Origin: Cupriavidus basilensis
Lineage (GTDB): Bacteria; Pseudomonadota; Gammaproteobacteria; Burkholderiales; Burkholderiaceae
Reading direction: 5' to 3'
Assembly (NCBI RefSeq): GCF_029335485.1
Contig: NZ_JARJLM010000424.1
Coordinates: 1-40,293 of the forward strand
Length of the DNA: 40,293 nt
The notes beneath the pieces were generated by a model. It searched no databases. It saw nothing but the letters and a program-made list of their open reading frames with translations, and was not told where the DNA came from. Below, one piece after another: positions 1 to 7,226 of this stretch. Every line of letters begins with the position of its first letter. Positions within the stretch are counted from its first letter, which is position 1. The position numbers and the translations under genes were made by a program.

Positions 1-402
1 GCATTGGCCGACGCCGCGCAGCCGTCCGTCGCGGACGAGCCGGACGAGCCCGAGCAGGCGCTGGTGGACGCCCTGCTGCGCCTGATGTCCGACGAACGCG
101 CCTATCGCCGGGAAAATCTCAGCATCGCAAGCCTGGCTTCCCAGCTTGCCGTACCGGAATACCGGCTGCGGCGCTTGATCAACCAGCGGTTGGGGCACCG
201 TAATTTCAATGCCTTCGTCAACGGCTTCCGGCTGGAGGAAGCACGCGCTGCGCTCAGCGATCCAGCATGCCGCACGCTGCCGGTCTTGACGATCGCCCTG
301 GAGGCCGGCTTCCAGTCGATCGGCCCCTTCAATCGCGCCTTCAAGGCAGCCACGGGCTTCACACCCACCGAATATCGCCGAGAAAAGCTGGCCGATTTCT
401 GA
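1..402 (+). CDS. AraC-family transcriptional regulator, C-terminal part (cut by window start)
   Basis: The frame is open to the first base, so the N-terminal part of the protein lies outside the window. The visible 133 residues end with a typical AraC/XylS double helix-turn-helix. The first HTH is around 'SIASLASQLAVPEYRLRRLI' and the second ends in 'GFQSIGPFNRAFKAATGFTP', which matches the family pattern of GF...FxRxFKxxxGxTPxxYR. AraC proteins bind DNA through this domain and sense a ligand or partner through the missing N-terminus, so the signal cannot be named. A secreted hydrolase gene follows about 110 bp downstream on the same strand and could be a target or a co-transcribed gene, which is inference. 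Confidence 0.85.
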   Translation, partial: ALADAAQPSVADEPDEPEQALVDALLRLMSDERAYRRENLSIASLASQLAVPEYRLRRLINQRLGHRNFNAFVNGFRLEEARAALSDPACRTLPVLTIALEAGFQSIGPFNRAFKAATGFTPTEYRREKLADF

Positions 403-512
403 AATCGGCTAGCCGGAAGCCATTGCCGTTCACTTTCGGCAAGACGCCAGGCGCGCCACCATGCATGCTTCGGACACCGGGGGATGGTCTCCTGACAATG
501 AAGGGGGTTCCG

Positions 513-1535
513 ATGCGCATGTTTCGTTGGGCTGGCCTGGCGCTGGCATTGCTGTGTGGTATTGCTCGCGCCTCGATGGGCTTGAGCGAGTTGCCGGCCA
601 CCGCCGAGGATGGTCCGGTAACCGTGTATTACCCATCGAGCGATACGAGCCAACCCGTGCGGCGGGGACGATTCCTGCTGGACGTTGCGGCGGAAGGCCG
701 CGCCGTGCCGGGCAATGGGAGGCTGGTTGTCATCTCGCACGGATCGGGCGGCTCGCCCTGGGTGCATGCCGACCTGGCACGGGACCTGGTTGAGGCCGGC
801 TTCATCGTTGCCATGCCGCAGCACCGGGCCGACAACTACGTGGACGGCAGCGACCCCGGCCCCGATAGCTGGACGATCCGGCCCGCGGAGGTGTCGCGCG
901 CGATCGACGCAATGGGACGCGATCCGCGTTTCGCCCCCATGCTTCGACTGGACAAGGTGGGCGTGTTCGGCATGTCCGCGGGCGGCCACACCGCGCTGAG
1001 CCTGGCCGGTGGTCGCTGGTCGCCGGCCCGCTTCATGCGGCATTGCGATGAGCATATTGCGGAAGATTTCCAGTCCTGCGTCGGATTGATCACAAGATTG
1101 ACCGGTGGCCCACTGGACGGGCTGAAGAAGTGGGTGGCCCTGCGTGTGATCCATCACCGCTTCGACGACGATACCCCGCGCATTGCGGCGGACCCCCGTA
1201 TTGCCGCAGCGGTAGCCGGTGTGCCTGCCGCCGCCGATTTCGACATGAACTCACTGGCCCGGCCAGCGGTGCCGCTTGGCCTGGTCACGGCCGAGCAAGA
1301 CCGCTGGCTGATCCCGCGCTTCCACGCAGACCGCGTGCTCGCGGTCTGCCAGACCTGTGAGCATATCGCCGACCTGCCCGCGGGCGGGCATGGCGCACTG
1401 TTGTCGCCGCACCCACCCGGCCTCGACGGGCTCGTTGGAGACCTGCTCAACGATCCGCCGGTATTCGACCGTGCCGACGTCACCGTGGTCAACCGCAAGA
1501 TTGCGGCGTTCTTCGAGAGGCACCTGCTGCCTTGA
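513..1535 (+). CDS. secreted alpha/beta hydrolase, dienelactone-hydrolase-like
   Basis: This is a 340-residue protein with an N-terminal signal peptide (hydrophobic stretch ending in 'GIARA', likely signal peptidase I cleavage). Alpha/beta-hydrolase marks are clear. They are an oxyanion-hole motif 'HGSGG' near residue 76, a nucleophile elbow 'GMSAGG' with Ser about 155, a candidate acid Asp about 263 in 'AEQDRW', and a catalytic His about 293 in 'GGHGALLSP'. The layout resembles predicted dienelactone hydrolases of the COG4188 type, but the substrate is unknown. The start at 513 is preferred because 'aaggggg' lies at a good distance upstream. An in-frame ATG at 498 and a much longer open frame from 267 are possible but lack a comparable site. 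It probably acts in the periplasm or outside the cell. Confidence 0.8.
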   Translation: MRMFRWAGLALALLCGIARASMGLSELPATAEDGPVTVYYPSSDTSQPVRRGRFLLDVAAEGRAVPGNGRLVVISHGSGGSPWVHADLARDLVEAGFIVAMPQHRADNYVDGSDPGPDSWTIRPAEVSRAIDAMGRDPRFAPMLRLDKVGVFGMSAGGHTALSLAGGRWSPARFMRHCDEHIAEDFQSCVGLITRLTGGPLDGLKKWVALRVIHHRFDDDTPRIAADPRIAAAVAGVPAAADFDMNSLARPAVPLGLVTAEQDRWLIPRFHADRVLAVCQTCEHIADLPAGGHGALLSPHPPGLDGLVGDLLNDPPVFDRADVTVVNRKIAAFFERHLLP

Positions 1536-1779
1536 TCATTCACGGGCTTTGGAACTGCTGAGGACCACAGCGGCGCAGATGAGGGTCTTCAGTGCTTCCT
1601 CGGCGATCTCAAAGCGGCTTTGAAGGGCTTCGCAATGTCAGCGAGAGTTGCGCCCAGGCCTGGCTCTTGACTGACCGCTGTAATCTGGAAACCGCCGTTT
1701 GTATTGCATCGACCGGTTTGCCCCTCTTCAGGATGCGTGATGGGAGGCGATCAGACATCCGTGGCCGCCTTGCACGCGA
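1536..1779. other. intergenic stretch without a recognisable gene
   Basis: Only short open frames with no family resemblance cross this stretch in either direction. It separates the intact hydrolase gene from a decayed recombinase fragment, so it may be part of the same decayed insertion. Confidence 0.4.
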
Positions 1780-2142
1780 CCTATCTGGTTCTGGGGAGCG
1801 TTCGTCAAGACGCTCTATTTCACGGGCATGCGGAGAAGACAAATTCTCAACCTGGAATGGCGTGATATAGACGTCGAACAACGCGCTATTCACCTCAGAT
1901 CCGAAACCAGCGAGACCCGGCGATCCTACGACATTCCCGTACCCCAATCCTTACTCTCCGAGTTGGGAACGTATCGAAAAATTGACTGCAAACGCCTCGG
2001 CGGAGCGAACCCGAACTGGAAGATAGCTGAGTACTGCCATATGATGCACTGCAAGGTGAAAAAATGCAGTATATACATGATTCAGACTCACCTATCATGC
2101 TGCGGCAGCTCCGCAAATCCTGCGGTCAATCGACAACAATAG
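1780..2142 (+). pseudogene. tyrosine recombinase (phage-type integrase) fragment
   Basis: The frame from about 1780 to 1975 reads like the start of a tyrosine-recombinase catalytic domain: '...FVKTLYFTGMRRRQILNLEW' followed by 'RDIDVEQRAIHL' and a 'RSYDIPVP' strand. The first catalytic arginine of the family sits in the TGMR segment, normally 'TGMRxxEILxLxWxDID'. The match is lost after about residue 65. The remaining codons to 2142 do not contain the HxxR or the catalytic Tyr boxes, and no complete N-terminal domain precedes it. It is a broken remnant, not a working integrase. It indicates that a mobile element once entered left of the acetyltransferase genes. Confidence 0.6.
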
Positions 2143-2152
2143 CCCTTACCCC

Positions 2153-2653
2153 ATGCATCCACTTGTTTTCCGCTCGGCAAAGACGTCCGATGTTTCCCGC
2201 TGTTTCGAAATCGAAACCACCGCCTACGAGGGCGACGAAGCCGCGACGCGCGAGAAGATCGCCACCCGCATTTCCCTGTATCCGAGCGGCTTTCTTGTGC
2301 TGGAATTGAAGGGGCAAGTTGTCGGCTTCATCAATAGCGGCTGCGCCCAGGACGTCGTGATGTCGGACGAGACCTTTAAAGAACTGGTAGGGCACGATCC
2401 CGACGCACCGAACGTGGTGATCATGTCGGTTGTGGTTGACCCGGCATATCAAGGCAAGGGCTACTCGACGTTGCTGATGCGCGCCTTCGTGGAGGACATG
2501 GCGCGGCGGGGCAAGCAGACCATCCACCTTATGTGCAAGGAGCGCCACGTGGACCTCTACAAAAAGCTCGGCTTCAGGTACGTGCAACCCTCTCCGTCGG
2601 CCCACGGCGGTATGTCCTGGCACGAAATGGTCATGGATCCGCTCCTGCGCTAG
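2153..2653 (+). CDS. GNAT-family N-acetyltransferase (arylalkylamine-acetyltransferase-like)
   Basis: This is a 166-residue single-domain GNAT. It shows the acetyl-CoA pyrophosphate-binding motif A ('VVVDPAYQGKGYSTLLM', with the QxxGxG/A signature in 'QGKGYS') and the C-terminal 'YKKLGF' element. The overall layout (N-terminal 'RSAKTSDVSRCFEIE', 'YEGDEAA' acidic loop, long beta4, C-terminal 'WHEMVMDPLL') resembles the small AANAT-like acetyltransferases of bacteria and fungi. That group is predicted to acetylate amines or polyamines, and the true substrate cannot be read from sequence. The ribosome site upstream of 2153 is weak. Its neighbours are an integrase scar on the left and another, unrelated-looking GNAT on the right, so horizontal arrival is possible. 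Confidence 0.85.
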   Translation: MHPLVFRSAKTSDVSRCFEIETTAYEGDEAATREKIATRISLYPSGFLVLELKGQVVGFINSGCAQDVVMSDETFKELVGHDPDAPNVVIMSVVVDPAYQGKGYSTLLMRAFVEDMARRGKQTIHLMCKERHVDLYKKLGFRYVQPSPSAHGGMSWHEMVMDPLLR

Positions 2654-2977
2654 ACTCGCCGCGCGTCTCTTATTGCGTCGCCTCGCTGCCAATGACTGTG
2701 CGAACTTTCCGCATGGTCGCGTTGACACCTTCGCCACCTTGGCTATCGAGGCGGTGCTCAGCGTATGCGCCTGCGTGCCCGACCCTGCCACGCCGGCCGC
2801 CCCTGAAGGAATTGCCAATCTGATTGCAGAGCTTCTGCACTCTCGAAGCCCCTGAATCCCGAACCAGCCTTTCCGGTAAGCAGGTTCAATGCCGACGGGC
2901 AATCTCACCCGCAGTTGTCGCCAATCAGAATGAGTAAATAATGCCACGTAGCTATACTCTAACGCTAGTCAACGAAT
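2654..2977. other. gap between the two acetyltransferase genes; possible coding remnant
   Basis: No gene with a recognisable family is present. A plus-strand frame from 2673 to 2855 (60 codons, ending in 'LIAELLHSRSP') has protein-like composition, and an antisense frame also stays open. Neither has a convincing ribosome site or domain. I treat the stretch as a possible relic of an inserted element. Confidence 0.3.
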
Positions 2978-3487
2978 ATGCGATTGATCAAACCGAGACG
3001 TCTGAGATTTCGAGGCTTTTTGGACGAGTGTTTTCCTGATACCTTTGACGGACGATCATATTTCAAACAGTTGCCGCACTTCCGGTATCTGGCATATCAA
3101 GACGAGAAGATAGTCGGCCAATTGGGTATTGACCACCGCGTCATAAATATAGAAGGCAAGATCGTCCGCATCTTCGGCCTGATCGACCTTTGCGTTCTGC
3201 CAGCTTACCGTCGTAGCGGAATCGCCTCAAATTTACTGCACACTGCCGAAATGCAAGCCAGACGTGCCCAAGTGGATTTTCTCGTCTTGATGGGAGACAA
3301 CGACACTATCTACAAAGCCCACGGTTTCAACCGGGTGTCCCCGGCAATGACGAAATGGCTCGCCGTAGAGAATGTGGAAAGTGTATCGATAATTGAACGA
3401 GACCTTGCCGATTTCTTCCTGGTAAAAAGTCTGAGCGCAGAGGAATGGCCGAAAGGGAAAATAGATATGTTGGGCTATCTATTTTAG
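2978..3487 (+). CDS. GNAT-family N-acetyltransferase
   Basis: This 169-residue protein has GNAT motif A 'LCVLPAYRRSGIASNLL' (RxxGxA signature in 'RRSGIA') and a motif B-like 'IYKAHGF'. These bind acetyl-CoA; the acceptor is unknown. An in-frame stop at 2966-2968 limits the start, so ATG 2978 is the only reasonable ATG. The gene is visibly richer in A/T than its neighbours (for example 'ataaatatagaagg', 'aaaatagatatg'), and its stop is followed within 25 bp by a long imperfect hairpin. Both points suggest foreign origin. It shares little with the GNAT just upstream, so it is not a recent duplicate. Confidence 0.8.
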   Translation: MRLIKPRRLRFRGFLDECFPDTFDGRSYFKQLPHFRYLAYQDEKIVGQLGIDHRVINIEGKIVRIFGLIDLCVLPAYRRSGIASNLLHTAEMQARRAQVDFLVLMGDNDTIYKAHGFNRVSPAMTKWLAVENVESVSIIERDLADFFLVKSLSAEEWPKGKIDMLGYLF

Positions 3488-3518
3488 GTTGTTTTACCGA
3501 ATAACATAATGGACCGAC

Positions 3519-3582
3519 CTCGGGTGGATCCTTCGCCGCAAAGCGGAGAAACCAAAGTGGACTGCGATCCAATCCACCCGAG
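3519..3582. repeat. long inverted repeat with internal hairpin after the second GNAT gene
   Basis: The 11-base arms CTCGGGTGGAT (3519-3529) and ATCCACCCGAG (3572-3582) are perfectly complementary. A small internal hairpin CCGC-AAA-GCGG lies at 3536-3546. The right arm runs directly into GTTAAGC (3583-3588 region), which fits the integron core pattern GTTRRRY, but the matching left core is poor. There is no T-run on either side, so it is not a plain terminator. Confidence 0.5.
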
Positions 3583-3626
3583 TTAAGCAGCCCCAAAAAA
3601 GCCGAGATTGATCAACGCAAGGTCTT

Positions 3627-3689
3627 GACAGGCAAGCAGGGCGGCGGCCAATAGAGGATCGTTTTTCGATCTTCGCTTGGCTACCTGTC
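3627..3689. repeat. nested imperfect hairpin
   Basis: Three pairs of complementary segments nest inside each other: GACAGG/CCTGTC (3627-3632 and 3684-3689), CAAGC/GCTTG (3633-3637 and 3675-3679) and GATCG/CGATC (3657-3661 and 3667-3671, separated by five T). The stretch could fold into a branched stem in the gap between the acetyltransferase and the LysR gene. The function is unknown. Confidence 0.4.
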
Positions 3690-3738
3690 GCAGAGTGACC
3701 TAAAGAGCGAACTGCGGTCCGATAGTTCGGAGGTGATA

Positions 3739-4665
3739 TTAGCCTGCTTGAACGCCTCGCAACGGCGCCCCAGCCAAGCCCAGCTCATGAACCAAGCTGA
3801 TGAGCGCACGCAGCCGCGCAGGCACGAAACGGTGGCCTGAGTAGTACAGCCTAAGCCCGCCGAACGACGGGCACCACGGCACCAGCACCGGCACCAGCGC
3901 GCCGGCCTTCAGCTCTTCTTCGATGAACCACTCGGAGATGAAGCCGATACCCAGCCCGAGCAGCACCGCCTGCTTGATGGCCGGCGGCTCATTGAGCGCC
4001 AGGCGCACGGGCAGATCCATTTGCAGCTTCTGGCCACCTTTTGCCAGCTCCCAGTGATAGATGCCGCCGTGCGACATGCGCATGCCGATGCTCTGGTGCT
4101 GGAGCAGGTCGCGCGGGTGCCTGGGGGTGCCGTGGCGCGCCAGGTACTCTGGCGTTGCCACCACGAGCATGCGGATGTCGCGCGAGAGCGGCACGGCGAT
4201 CATGTCCTGCGGCACGGATTCGCCAAGGCGGATGCCCGCATCGAAGCCTTCGGCCACGATGTCGATCATGCGCGACTCGCTCACGATGTCGATGCGTACC
4301 TCGGGATAGCGCTGCGCGTATTGCAGGAAGAGCGGCTCCAACAGCAGGGATGCCGCGCCCTGCGGCGCGTTGATGCGCAGCGTGCCGCTGGGCACGTCGG
4401 GGCCGGTGCCGGCTTCTTCGCCCGCGCTTTGGATTTCGGCCAGCGCCGGCGCAATCCGCTCCACATAGCGTCGTCCGGCATCGGTGAGCGCCACGCTGCG
4501 CGTCGAGCGGTTGAACAGCCGCACCTTCAGGCGTGCCTCGAGCCCGGCCACGGCGCTGCTCACGGCGGTGGTGGACATGCCCAGTTCCTGCGCCGCGCCG
4601 CGAAAGCTGTTGCGGCGCGCGACGGCCAGAACCACTTCCAGCTCGGTCATTCCTGTTCTGTGCAT
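3739..4665 (-). CDS. LysR-type transcriptional regulator
   Basis: This 308-residue LysR protein has an N-terminal winged HTH ('[24 protein letters not shown]', '[18 protein letters not shown]') and a C-terminal periplasmic-binding-like effector domain with typical segments ('[16 protein letters not shown]', '[16 protein letters not shown]', '[16 protein letters not shown]'). The start at 4665 is chosen because 'caggac' lies a few bases upstream. A longer frame reaches 4701 but adds an untypical N-terminus. It is divergent from the aldehyde dehydrogenase gene with about 100 bp between them, the classic LysR/target arrangement. It is therefore likely to control that dehydrogenase in response to an unknown aldehyde or acid. 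Confidence 0.93.
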   Translation of the reverse strand: MHRTGMTELEVVLAVARRNSFRGAAQELGMSTTAVSSAVAGLEARLKVRLFNRSTRSVALTDAGRRYVERIAPALAEIQSAGEEAGTGPDVPSGTLRINAPQGAASLLLEPLFLQYAQRYPEVRIDIVSESRMIDIVAEGFDAGIRLGESVPQDMIAVPLSRDIRMLVVATPEYLARHGTPRHPRDLLQHQSIGMRMSHGGIYHWELAKGGQKLQMDLPVRLALNEPPAIKQAVLLGLGIGFISEWFIEEELKAGALVPVLVPWCPSFGGLRLYYSGHRFVPARLRALISLVHELGLAGAPLRGVQAG

Positions 4666-4709
4666 GAATTGTCCTGAATTTACGGATACCTCATCAGCCA
4701 CAAGACGGC

Positions 4710-4724
4710 TTATCAGAACAATAA
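4710..4724. promoter_or_regulatory. candidate LysR operator (T-N11-A box)
   Basis: TTATCAGAACAATAA is an interrupted palindrome (TTAT...ATAA) containing the T-N11-A spacing known for LysR regulators. It lies midway between the divergent LysR gene and the aldehyde dehydrogenase gene. Confidence 0.45.
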
Positions 4725-4766
4725 ACCATTCCTAGACTTCGTTGCATCAATCCCCAAGGAGCCACC

Positions 4767-6191
4767 ATGCAACGCATTGAACACATCTACATCAACGGCG
4801 AATTCGTCACGCCGCACGGCCAGGAATGGTTCGATCTCCACAACCCGAGTACCGAGGACGTCATCGGCCAGGTGCGGCTGGGCGATGCGCAGGACGCGCA
4901 GCGCGCCATCGCGGCAGCACAGGCTGCATTCCCGGCCTGGTCACGCACCACACGCGAGGAGCGCATTGCGGCCCTGCGGCGCATGCACCGGGCCGTGGCC
5001 GCGCGCAAAGACGCGCTGATGGAGGCCATCCTGATGGAATACGGCGCACCCTCAGTGCGCGGGCATTGGATGGCAACGTATCCTGCCGACGTCATTGCCC
5101 AGGCGATCGACGCACTGGAGTCCTTCGCGTTCGAGGAAAAGGCCGGCGCAGCCACGGTAATCCAGACGCCTGTGGGCGTTGCGGGCCTGATCACGCCATG
5201 GAACAGCAATGCGGGTTTCATCTGCAACAAGCTGGCCACCGCGCTGGCAGCCGGTTGCACCGCCGTCATTAAGCCCAGCGAGATGAGCGCGCTGCAGACG
5301 CAGATCGTGGCCGAAGCGCTGCACGAAGCCGATCTGCCCCCAGGCGCGTTCAACATCGTCAACGGCCGCGGCGAAGTGGTCGGCGAGGAGATCGCGCGCA
5401 ACCCCGGCATCGCCAAGATCTCGTTCACGGGCTCGTCCGCCGTGGGCCAGCACCTGGTGACCACGGGCGCCGCCACGATGAAGCGCGTGACACTGGAGCT
5501 GGGCGGCAAGTCGCCCACCGTGGTACTCGATGACGCGGACTTCACCGCCGTCATGCCACTCGTGCTCCAGGCAGGGTTCATGAACAGCGGCCAAGCCTGC
5601 ATCGCCGGCACGCGCATCCTGGTGCCACGCAGCCGCCTGGCCGAGTTCGAGCAGGTGGCGAAGGAGGCGGTCTCGCACATCCAATCCGGCGACCCGCGCC
5701 AAGCCGACACCGACATCGGCCCGATGGTGAGCAAGAAGCAATGGGAGCGGGTGCAGAACTACATCCACCTCGGGCTGGAAGAAGGTGCGACCTTGCTGGC
5801 AGGCGGTGAAGGCCGCCCCGATGGCCTGCACGCCGGATGGTTCGTGAAGCCCACGCTCTTTACCCGTGCCAACAACCAGATGCGCATCGCGCGCGAGGAA
5901 ATCTTCGGCCCCGTGCTGACCATCATCCCCTACGAGGACGAAGCCGATGCGATCGCCATTGCCAACGACACGCGCTATGGCCTGAGCGCCCTGGTGCTGG
6001 GCACAAACCCGGAAAGCTGCGAACGTGTGGCGCGCCAGATCGATGCGGGCCGCGTGCTCGTCAACACCCTGGCCAACGAGCCGCGCGCACCCTTTGGCGG
6101 CTTCAAGCATTCAGGGCTGGGGCGCGAAATGGGCCGCTGGGGCATGAGCGCGTACTTGGAACCCAAGACCTTGCTGGCGAGCGCAGGTTGA
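4767..6191 (+). CDS. NAD(P)-dependent aldehyde dehydrogenase
   Basis: This 474-residue enzyme has the usual length of the ALDH superfamily and oxidises an aldehyde to the acid. Visible marks are the nucleotide-binding segment 'TPWNSNAGFICNKLATALAAG', 'FTGSSAVGQ', the general base Glu about 244 in 'TLELGGKSP', the nucleophile Cys about 278 in 'NSGQACIAG', and the C-terminal 'EEIFGPVLTI' and 'APFGGFKHSGLGRE' motifs. All catalytic residues are intact, so it should be active in the cytoplasm. A strong ribosome site 'aaggag' precedes ATG 4767. The substrate is not readable from sequence. It is probably regulated by the divergent LysR protein and appears monocistronic. Confidence 0.95.
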   Translation: MQRIEHIYINGEFVTPHGQEWFDLHNPSTEDVIGQVRLGDAQDAQRAIAAAQAAFPAWSRTTREERIAALRRMHRAVAARKDALMEAILMEYGAPSVRGHWMATYPADVIAQAIDALESFAFEEKAGAATVIQTPVGVAGLITPWNSNAGFICNKLATALAAGCTAVIKPSEMSALQTQIVAEALHEADLPPGAFNIVNGRGEVVGEEIARNPGIAKISFTGSSAVGQHLVTTGAATMKRVTLELGGKSPTVVLDDADFTAVMPLVLQAGFMNSGQACIAGTRILVPRSRLAEFEQVAKEAVSHIQSGDPRQADTDIGPMVSKKQWERVQNYIHLGLEEGATLLAGGEGRPDGLHAGWFVKPTLFTRANNQMRIAREEIFGPVLTIIPYEDEADAIAIANDTRYGLSALVLGTNPESCERVARQIDAGRVLVNTLANEPRAPFGGFKHSGLGREMGRWGMSAYLEPKTLLASAG

Positions 6192-6812
6192 ACCTTCCAG
6201 GAATCCTTGTCTGACGCACTCACAGGGCGCCCGCGCATCTCCCGACAATCGTGCGGCACCCGGGCTGTTGGGCTTCTACACCGGGCGCGGTGCTGATCGC
6301 GCCTGTGATCGTTCCCCCCGAAAAAATGGGTGATAGCCTGGTGTTCCGCTATGCAAAATTTGTTATTTGAATTCGAACGATCAGAAAATCTCGATCAATC
6401 AATGGGGCGCATGATGGCTATCGATATCATGATTGCGAATATGATCTCGTTTATTTCTTCCATGCGCTTGAATCCAATGATCGAACGATAGGAACTTGTG
6501 GTCGGCAAGGGGGTGTAATCCACCTTGGTGGTGCCACTAGTGTGCCTGAGGGTTGCGGGAGAAGGCGTCGGCAGACGTTCCAAGTACTTGATTTTTCAGC
6601 GGCTGCGGCTGCACGCCGAGTCACTGAGCCAAGCGACAAATTCCACTTTGAAAATCAGTCGCTTAGCGCTAGATGTGGCGGATATTTTACGAATCGCGGC
6701 CAACCCTCGGAAGCCCGTCCCGCGAGATTCCATGCTGATAGCACCAGTTATCGGCATGGTGTTTGACCAGATGTCAGCGGCTTTTTCCAACGTCGCACTT
6801 GGAATGAAAGCG
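6192..6812. other. 620-bp gap, lower GC at its left, no firm gene
   Basis: The left half (about 6330-6500) is AT-rich with only tiny open frames. From about 6525 to 6932 a plus frame of 135 codons stays open, and between 6596 and 6790 a minus frame of 64 codons is also open. Neither has a recognisable domain, and the plus frame overlaps the 3' end of the minus-strand gene at 6813-7217. I do not call a gene here. Confidence 0.35.
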
Positions 6813-7217
6813 CTACGAATGAGTGTGGCCCAACGCCCTCACGTAGTCGTCAACGGACCTAATAGACTTGAGGTCAATGCTCCTGCCATCCGCCTTGGCT
6901 CTCTTAAGCGCGAGTTCGCCGAGATAGTCTAGCTCCTCGCTTGTGATCAGCGATACGCCGATCTCCTTCCCGAACCTATCTGTTGGGCGAAGCAACTCGG
7001 CCGGGATCTTCAGCGTGTTAGCGACTTCGTGCCAGAGCTCTTGAACAGATGCTTTTTCAATTCCGCTTGCAAGATAAAAGCGTGAATAGATAAGATTGTC
7101 GTCCAGTGCTTCTCTTTGCTGAAGAACCCTCATCATATGAGTCCTGGATCTCGTGCGGAGCCAAGCCGTGCCCCCTGCAATGACCAATGCGGCCAAACAA
7201 AAGAAAAAAATCTTCAT
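6813..7217 (-). CDS. small membrane-anchored protein linked to the Rhs gene
   Basis: This 134-residue protein has one N-terminal membrane segment ('IFFFCLAALVIAGGTAWL') and a cytoplasm- or periplasm-facing helical domain. The C-terminal half ('LWHEVANTLKIPAELLRPTDRFGKEIG' split over two helices, then 'YLGELALKRAKADG', 'SVDDYVRAL') has the helix spacing of an acyl-carrier-like fold but no DSL serine, so a carrier role is not supported. It starts 9 bp after the stop of the Rhs-type gene on the same strand and is surely co-transcribed. The position suits an immunity or accessory protein for the Rhs protein, which is inference. The gene is AT-richer than the flanks. I do not recognise a named family with confidence. 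Confidence 0.7.
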   Translation of the reverse strand: MKIFFFCLAALVIAGGTAWLRTRSRTHMMRVLQQREALDDNLIYSRFYLASGIEKASVQELWHEVANTLKIPAELLRPTDRFGKEIGVSLITSEELDYLGELALKRAKADGRSIDLKSIRSVDDYVRALGHTHS

Positions 7218-7226
7218 CGTGATCTC

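Noticed and set aside
6525-6932. A 135-codon plus frame overlapping the Rhs partner gene
   Set aside because: It has no domain or ribosome site, and its 3' third is antisense to a gene with clear operon context.
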